64,000 bases of DNA from Rhodococcus sp. 06-462-5 (GTDB lineage Bacteria; Actinomycetota; Actinomycetes; Mycobacteriales; Mycobacteriaceae): NCBI RefSeq assembly GCF_002258315.1, contig NZ_NOYD01000014.1, positions 62,001-126,000 of the forward strand, written 5' to 3'. Positions 60,161 to 64,000 of this stretch are shown piece after piece; position 1 is the stretch's first letter; the number at the start of each line of letters is the position of its first letter. The notes beneath the pieces were generated by a model. It was not told where the DNA came from, ran no database searches, and was given only the letters and a program-made list of their open reading frames with translations. The translations under genes and the position numbers were made by a program.

Positions 60161-61636
60161 GTGGAGATTCGAGAGTATTGGCGGATCCTTCGCGCAGGGT
60201 GGTGGATCGTCGCTCTCGCGACCGCCATCGGCGTCGCCGGGGGTTATGCCTACACGTTCTTCACGACGCCGCAGTACCAAGCGTGTGCTCGATTGTTCGT
60301 CACCACCGAAGGTGGCAGTTCCGTCGGTGAGGCCTACCAGAACAATCTGTTCTCGCAGGAACGCGTGTCCTCGTACGCCGGGTTGGCCACCAGCACACAG
60401 GTTGCCCAGCGAGCTGTCGATCAGTTGCAGCTGCAGGAGTCGGCAGCCGAACTGCGTTCCAGGATCACTGCGACGCCGATCGAGAAGACGGTGTTGCTCG
60501 ACCTGTGTGCCACCGATGCCGATCCCGAGGTCGCCCAGGCGTTGACCAATGCCGTCGCCGGGCAGCTGACCCAGGTGGTGCAGGAACTCGAGACGTCCCA
60601 GCGCGGCGGTAACCCCGCGGCCGGTGCCACCATCGTCGATCAGGGTGACGTTCCGTCGGCACCGATCGGCATGGGTCTGTTCGTCACCCTCGGTCTCGGC
60701 GGCGCGATCGGTTTCGTTCTCGGCCTCGCCCTCGCGCTGCTCCGTGGGCTGGTTGATCGCTCGATTCGCGATCGTCCACGCGCGGAGGACGTCTCGGGCC
60801 GTGTCGTACTCGGTGGTCTCCCGGTGGATGCGACGCGTCCCACCGTGCCGGTGGCGTCGATGGCGACGATGGGTGAACCACTGCGCGTCCTGCGCACCAA
60901 CATTCGCTTCCTCGGCGGTGGATCGCCGCCGCGTGTCATCACCATCACGAGTGCGGCCTCGGGCGAAGGGCGTACCAGTACCGCCATCGATCTGGCCGCA
61001 GTTCTCGCGGAGGCCGGGCACACGGTGCTGCTCGTCGGCGGCGACCTGCGAAGCTCGACCCTGGGCACCCGCCTGGGCATCGAGCAGAACAGCGGATTGT
61101 CGACCGTCCTCTCCGGCGAGCACAGCGTGGAGGATGCGATCCAGAACGATGTGTTCGACGGTGTGTCGGTGCTTCCTGCGGGACCGGTGCCGCCGAACCC
61201 GAGCGAGTTGCTCGGATCGGACCGCGCTCAGGACCTGCTGCAAGAGCTGCGCGCCGATTACCGCTACGTCATCGTCGACACCCCGCCTCTGCTCGATGTC
61301 ACCGACGGCGCGATTCTCACTGCATTGTCCGACGGCACAGTGGTTCTCGCCCGCACCGGCCGCACCACGCGGGAGAAGCTGCGACGTGCGATCAAGGCGC
61401 TCGACGGCGTCGGCGGCATCGTGCTGGGCGTCGTGACCACCTTCGAACCCGCGGGCCGACGCCTCCGCGGTGGCAGCCCCGCAGCAGGCGGCACCTCCAG
61501 TGAAACATCATCTGCTGCAGAGGCTTCCACTGCTCCGTCCACGGAAGCGGCTCCGTCCGGACCCGCGCACGCCGCCGCCGTCAGGCCGAGGCCGGCGAAG
61601 AACGACTCTGCGACCTCCTCGGCGAGCAGAGGATAG
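60161..61636 (+). CDS. Wzz/BY-kinase-like chain-length protein with altered P-loop
   Basis: This 491-residue protein has the Wzz part (membrane segments near 13-33 and 168-195) fused to a tyrosine-kinase-like ATPase domain. The Walker A is SGEGRTST with Arg271 where Lys is invariant in active BY-kinases, Walker A' reads LLVGGDLRSS instead of a DxD form, and Walker B is VIVDTPPLLD (370-379). The tail after residue 380 is Ser/Ala/Pro-rich and contains no tyrosine, so the usual phosphorylation cluster is absent. The GTG at 60161 has AGGAG five bases upstream. It may regulate polymer length without kinase activity. Confidence 0.85.
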   Translation: MEIREYWRILRAGWWIVALATAIGVAGGYAYTFFTTPQYQACARLFVTTEGGSSVGEAYQNNLFSQERVSSYAGLATSTQVAQRAVDQLQLQESAAELRSRITATPIEKTVLLDLCATDADPEVAQALTNAVAGQLTQVVQELETSQRGGNPAAGATIVDQGDVPSAPIGMGLFVTLGLGGAIGFVLGLALALLRGLVDRSIRDRPRAEDVSGRVVLGGLPVDATRPTVPVASMATMGEPLRVLRTNIRFLGGGSPPRVITITSAASGEGRTSTAIDLAAVLAEAGHTVLLVGGDLRSSTLGTRLGIEQNSGLSTVLSGEHSVEDAIQNDVFDGVSVLPAGPVPPNPSELLGSDRAQDLLQELRADYRYVIVDTPPLLDVTDGAILTALSDGTVVLARTGRTTREKLRRAIKALDGVGGIVLGVVTTFEPAGRRLRGGSPAAGGTSSETSSAAEASTAPSTEAAPSGPAHAAAVRPRPAKNDSATSSASRG

Positions 61637-61641
61637 CCTCG

Positions 61642-62886
61642 ATGTCAGGTAGGTGGACGATCCGGGTCGGCGTCCTGGTGACCGCAGCCGTGGTGTCGAT
61701 CTCCTGCTCGCAGCAGGCTCCGATCGTGCTGCCTGCCGGTGCGCCGACGGCTCCCGTCACGGCCGCTCCGGCGACGTCGGAGCCGCCACCACCGTCCAAT
61801 TTCGGTGGTGCGGGCCCTGGTTCGCTGATCTCGGCCGAGCCGATCGAGGACATCGCCGCAGACATCACCGAGTTGGGTGCTACTGCGACTCGCCTGGTCT
61901 ACCGATCGACGTCGGGAGTCACCGGGCAGCCGACGGAGGTGTCGGGCACCGTGGTGATCCCGGGTGGCACTGCGCCCGAGGGGGGTTGGCCGGTGGTGTC
62001 CTACGGGCACGGTACGACGGGTGTGCTCGAGGCCTGTGGGCCGTCGAGGTACGCCAACCTTCTCGGCAGTGCCCCCATCGTGGCGGCGCTGGTGCTCAAC
62101 GGCTACGCCGTTGCGATGACCGACTACCAGGGCCTCGGGCTCGGCGGGTCGTATCACCCGTACCTGGACTCGAAGACGTTCGGCTACAACATGATCGATG
62201 CCGTCCGTGCGGCCAGGAACTTCATGCCCACCCTGAGTTCGCGGTGGGCTGCCTACGGTGTCTCGCTCGGTGGCATGGCGGCCTGGGCGGCCAGCGACCG
62301 CAATGCCGAGTACGGGGGCGGGCTCGAGCTGGTGGGCACCGCGGCGATGGTGCCGGTGTCGGACATGTCCGGCTTGGCCGATGCTGCCGCGAATCAGACT
62401 CTGACGCGGGCCCAGTACCCGCTGCTGATGTACGCGCTGCACACGTTGGCGATCAGTCATCCCGAGATGAACCTCGACGACTACCGATCCGGGTTGGCGC
62501 GGGAGCGGTGGGACGACTTCATGGAGTGCGTACCGCCGAAGTCCGACGACGTGCCCGGTCTCCTGGCGGGCCTGCAAGCTTCCGACCTGACCCCCGTCAG
62601 CGTCGAAGCGACGGATCGTCTACGCGGATACCTGGCGGATATGGCTCTGCCGCAGCAGCGTTCGTCGACACCACTGTTGGTGATGTACGGCAGCGAGGAC
62701 GATCTGATTCTCGAACCGTGGACCGAGAAAGCGTTGCAGCGCGCGTGTGATTCCGGAGACCTCGTTGAATACGAGCTGCATCAGGGCGAGGGTCACGGCA
62801 ATCTGGACAGCAGTCGGTCGCTGCCGTGGGTCAAGGGCATGTTCGCCGGCCAACGACCGGTGAACACGTGCGAGCTGAATCGATGA
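61642..62886 (+). CDS. LIP-family lipase/esterase lipoprotein in polysaccharide locus
   Basis: This is a 414-residue LIP-family alpha/beta hydrolase with a lipoprotein signal (VSISC, Cys22; a slightly atypical lipobox) and a Pro/Ala-rich linker. It has PEGGWPVVSYGHGTTGV (112-128), the nucleophile GVSLGG (Ser208), MYGSEDDLIL and GEGHG. It lies five bases after the Wzz/kinase-like gene, and its stop overlaps the second Wzz gene (ATGA). It probably acts on acyl esters at the cell surface, perhaps of the polysaccharide or mycolates. Confidence 0.88.
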   Translation: MSGRWTIRVGVLVTAAVVSISCSQQAPIVLPAGAPTAPVTAAPATSEPPPPSNFGGAGPGSLISAEPIEDIAADITELGATATRLVYRSTSGVTGQPTEVSGTVVIPGGTAPEGGWPVVSYGHGTTGVLEACGPSRYANLLGSAPIVAALVLNGYAVAMTDYQGLGLGGSYHPYLDSKTFGYNMIDAVRAARNFMPTLSSRWAAYGVSLGGMAAWAASDRNAEYGGGLELVGTAAMVPVSDMSGLADAAANQTLTRAQYPLLMYALHTLAISHPEMNLDDYRSGLARERWDDFMECVPPKSDDVPGLLAGLQASDLTPVSVEATDRLRGYLADMALPQQRSSTPLLVMYGSEDDLILEPWTEKALQRACDSGDLVEYELHQGEGHGNLDSSRSLPWVKGMFAGQRPVNTCELNR

Positions 62887-63584
62887 TCGCACCCACGGGT
62901 GTGCCGACCCTCAAAGATTACGGCCGTATTCTGTTGTCCGGCTGGGCATTGATCCTGGCCGCTGCGATTCTGTCGGCGGGCACCGGGTGGTTGGCGACGC
63001 AGTTGGTCGAGCCCACGTACACCGCAGCGTCTCGGGTGTTCGTCACCGCGCCCGGTCCCACGTCGCCCAAGAACTCGCTCGACGGCAACCGTGGGTCACT
63101 GGTTCGCGTCGAATCGTATGTGGTGTTGGCAACGGGCGAGCAGGTGTTGCGCCGGGTCATCGCCTCGCAGGGGTTGGCCGTCGAACCCGACGAGCTGAAG
63201 AACGACATCACGGTGGTGCCCACTCCGGGATCCGCCCTGATGGAGATCTCGGTGGTGAACTCGAACGCCGAGCTGGCTCGGGACATCGCCAATTCTGTTG
63301 CAGTGCAGCTCAGCAAGCTCGTGGGTGAGATCGACCTGGGTGCCGACGGAGCGGTGTCGGCGGTGACGCTCGTCGACGCGGCCACCACTCCCGATTCGGT
63401 CACCACACCCAAGCCGACGAGCAACATGATTCTGGGGGGAGTGATGGGCGCGATCGTGAGCAGTGTGCTGGTTCTGGCCTTCGGAATTGCACGCGACTCG
63501 ATCGACCATCGCGATCAAGTGGAGAACATCGTGAAGCAGGCGACCGCGGCCAAGCGGACGCCTGCCACAGAGGGGGTCCGATGA
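62883..63584 (+). CDS. Wzz-like chain-length protein without kinase domain
   Basis: This 233-residue protein has two membrane segments (near 20-40 and 185-205) and an outer Wzz domain (PTYTAASRVFVTAPG). There is no ATPase domain. The start overlaps the preceding lipase stop, and its stop overlaps the next lipase start, both as ATGA. It probably sets chain length together with the first Wzz protein. Confidence 0.83.
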   Translation: MIAPTGVPTLKDYGRILLSGWALILAAAILSAGTGWLATQLVEPTYTAASRVFVTAPGPTSPKNSLDGNRGSLVRVESYVVLATGEQVLRRVIASQGLAVEPDELKNDITVVPTPGSALMEISVVNSNAELARDIANSVAVQLSKLVGEIDLGADGAVSAVTLVDAATTPDSVTTPKPTSNMILGGVMGAIVSSVLVLAFGIARDSIDHRDQVENIVKQATAAKRTPATEGVR

Positions 63585-64000
63585 CACTGTCTCGAAAGCG
63601 CAGAGTGAGCCGAGCGGGCGGTGCCTGCGCACTGGCCTTGATCATGGTGACGTCGGGGTGCGCCTCCGACGATCCGCCTGCCGATCCGTACTCGGTGTCG
63701 CAATCCGCGGCGTTCGGTGCCACGCTCGACGCCGATTACGGTGAAGCCGGCCCCGGTTCGCTCGAGAGTGCGCAGCAATTGCTGACCATCGATCGCCGGG
63801 TCAGTGCGGTCTCCTCGGTCGCCGCGCGGGTGGTCTACTCGTCCACCTCCGGCGTGGACGGTTCGCCGCAGCGCGTCTCGGGCACGATCTTCGCGCCGGA
63901 AGGCACTCCGCCCGAGGGCGGTTGGCCGATCATCGCGTACGGCCACGGCACCACCGGTGTGCTCGAGGACTGCGCACCGTCGACCGATCCCGAGTTGCTC
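63581..64000 (+). CDS. LIP-family lipase/esterase lipoprotein, 3' part cut by window edge
   Basis: The visible 140 residues hold a lipoprotein signal (VTSGC, Cys27), a polar linker and the LIP-family start including PEGGWPIIAYGHGTTGV. This is nearly the same segment as in the proteins at 8236 and 61642. The catalytic residues lie beyond the window. It is coupled to the second Wzz gene by ATGA. Confidence 0.85.
   Translation, partial: MTLSRKRRVSRAGGACALALIMVTSGCASDDPPADPYSVSQSAAFGATLDADYGEAGPGSLESAQQLLTIDRRVSAVSSVAARVVYSSTSGVDGSPQRVSGTIFAPEGTPPEGGWPIIAYGHGTTGVLEDCAPSTDPELL

Overview
The window is high-GC DNA with frequent GTG starts, many four-base ATGA/GTGA gene overlaps and many TetR-type regulators. 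It also carries an MCE-family gene, four LIP-family secreted lipases/esterases and a Tat-exported cholesterol-oxidase-like flavoenzyme. Together these point to a mycolic-acid actinomycete (Mycobacteriales), most probably Rhodococcus or a close relative. This is inferred from gene content alone. I see no rRNA, tRNA, CRISPR array, insertion sequence or phage gene.

Layout. (1) 1-6.3 kb: a LacI-controlled operon on the minus strand encodes a BtpA-family protein, a PfkB kinase, a ribose-type ABC importer (lipoprotein, single-domain ATPase, permease) and a phosphotriesterase-family hydrolase cut by the window edge. Two related 12-bp palindromes lie between it and the divergent lacI-type gene. (2) 6.3-10.3 kb: M20 peptidase, epoxide-hydrolase-like enzyme, LIP lipoprotein and a TspO-like membrane protein. 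(3) 10.2-20.5 kb: a probable aromatic or polycyclic catabolic region with two TetR regulators, an acyl-CoA-dehydrogenase-fold hydroxylase, an SRPBCC protein, an AceE-like thiamine enzyme, an extradiol-type VOC protein, a FAH hydrolase, an FAD monooxygenase and a PlsC-type acyltransferase. Near-identical TTGAC palindromes sit in two divergent promoters. (4) 20.5-29.3 kb: small orphan genes, then a P450-ferredoxin-reductase operon behind a TetR gene and twin TGACGA palindromes, a PucR regulator, a second P450 of the same type and a solitary mce gene. (5) 29.3-35 kb: carboxylesterase, TetR, cholesterol-oxidase-like enzyme, secreted lipase and an EAL phosphodiesterase. (6) 35-41 kb: a tripartite tricarboxylate transporter (TctBAC) with an RraA-type aldolase and an RpiR regulator, an MFS transporter and a GNAT enzyme. 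(7) 41.4-48.2 kb: a NmrA-like/SDR/TetR operon whose TetR has an extra N-terminal helix-turn-helix, a bile-acid-symporter-family transporter with a very strong terminator, and six small membrane or lipoprotein orphans.

(8) 48.4-64 kb: an exopolysaccharide locus. A tightly coupled minus-strand operon encodes two GDP-mannose 4,6-dehydratase paralogues, three glycosyltransferases, a hexapeptide acyltransferase, a flippase and a secreted glycoside hydrolase. A second secreted glycoside hydrolase and a polymerase follow. Divergently transcribed are a Wzz/BY-kinase-like protein, a LIP lipoprotein, a second Wzz-like protein and another LIP lipoprotein (cut by the edge), the last three linked by ATGA overlaps. 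The alternating chain-length-regulator and lipase arrangement, and the kinase-like protein with Arg in place of the Walker A Lys and no tyrosine tail, are the most unusual signals in the window. The unassigned BtpA/PfkB/phosphotriesterase pathway, the twin P450/mce locus and the shared operator architectures come next.
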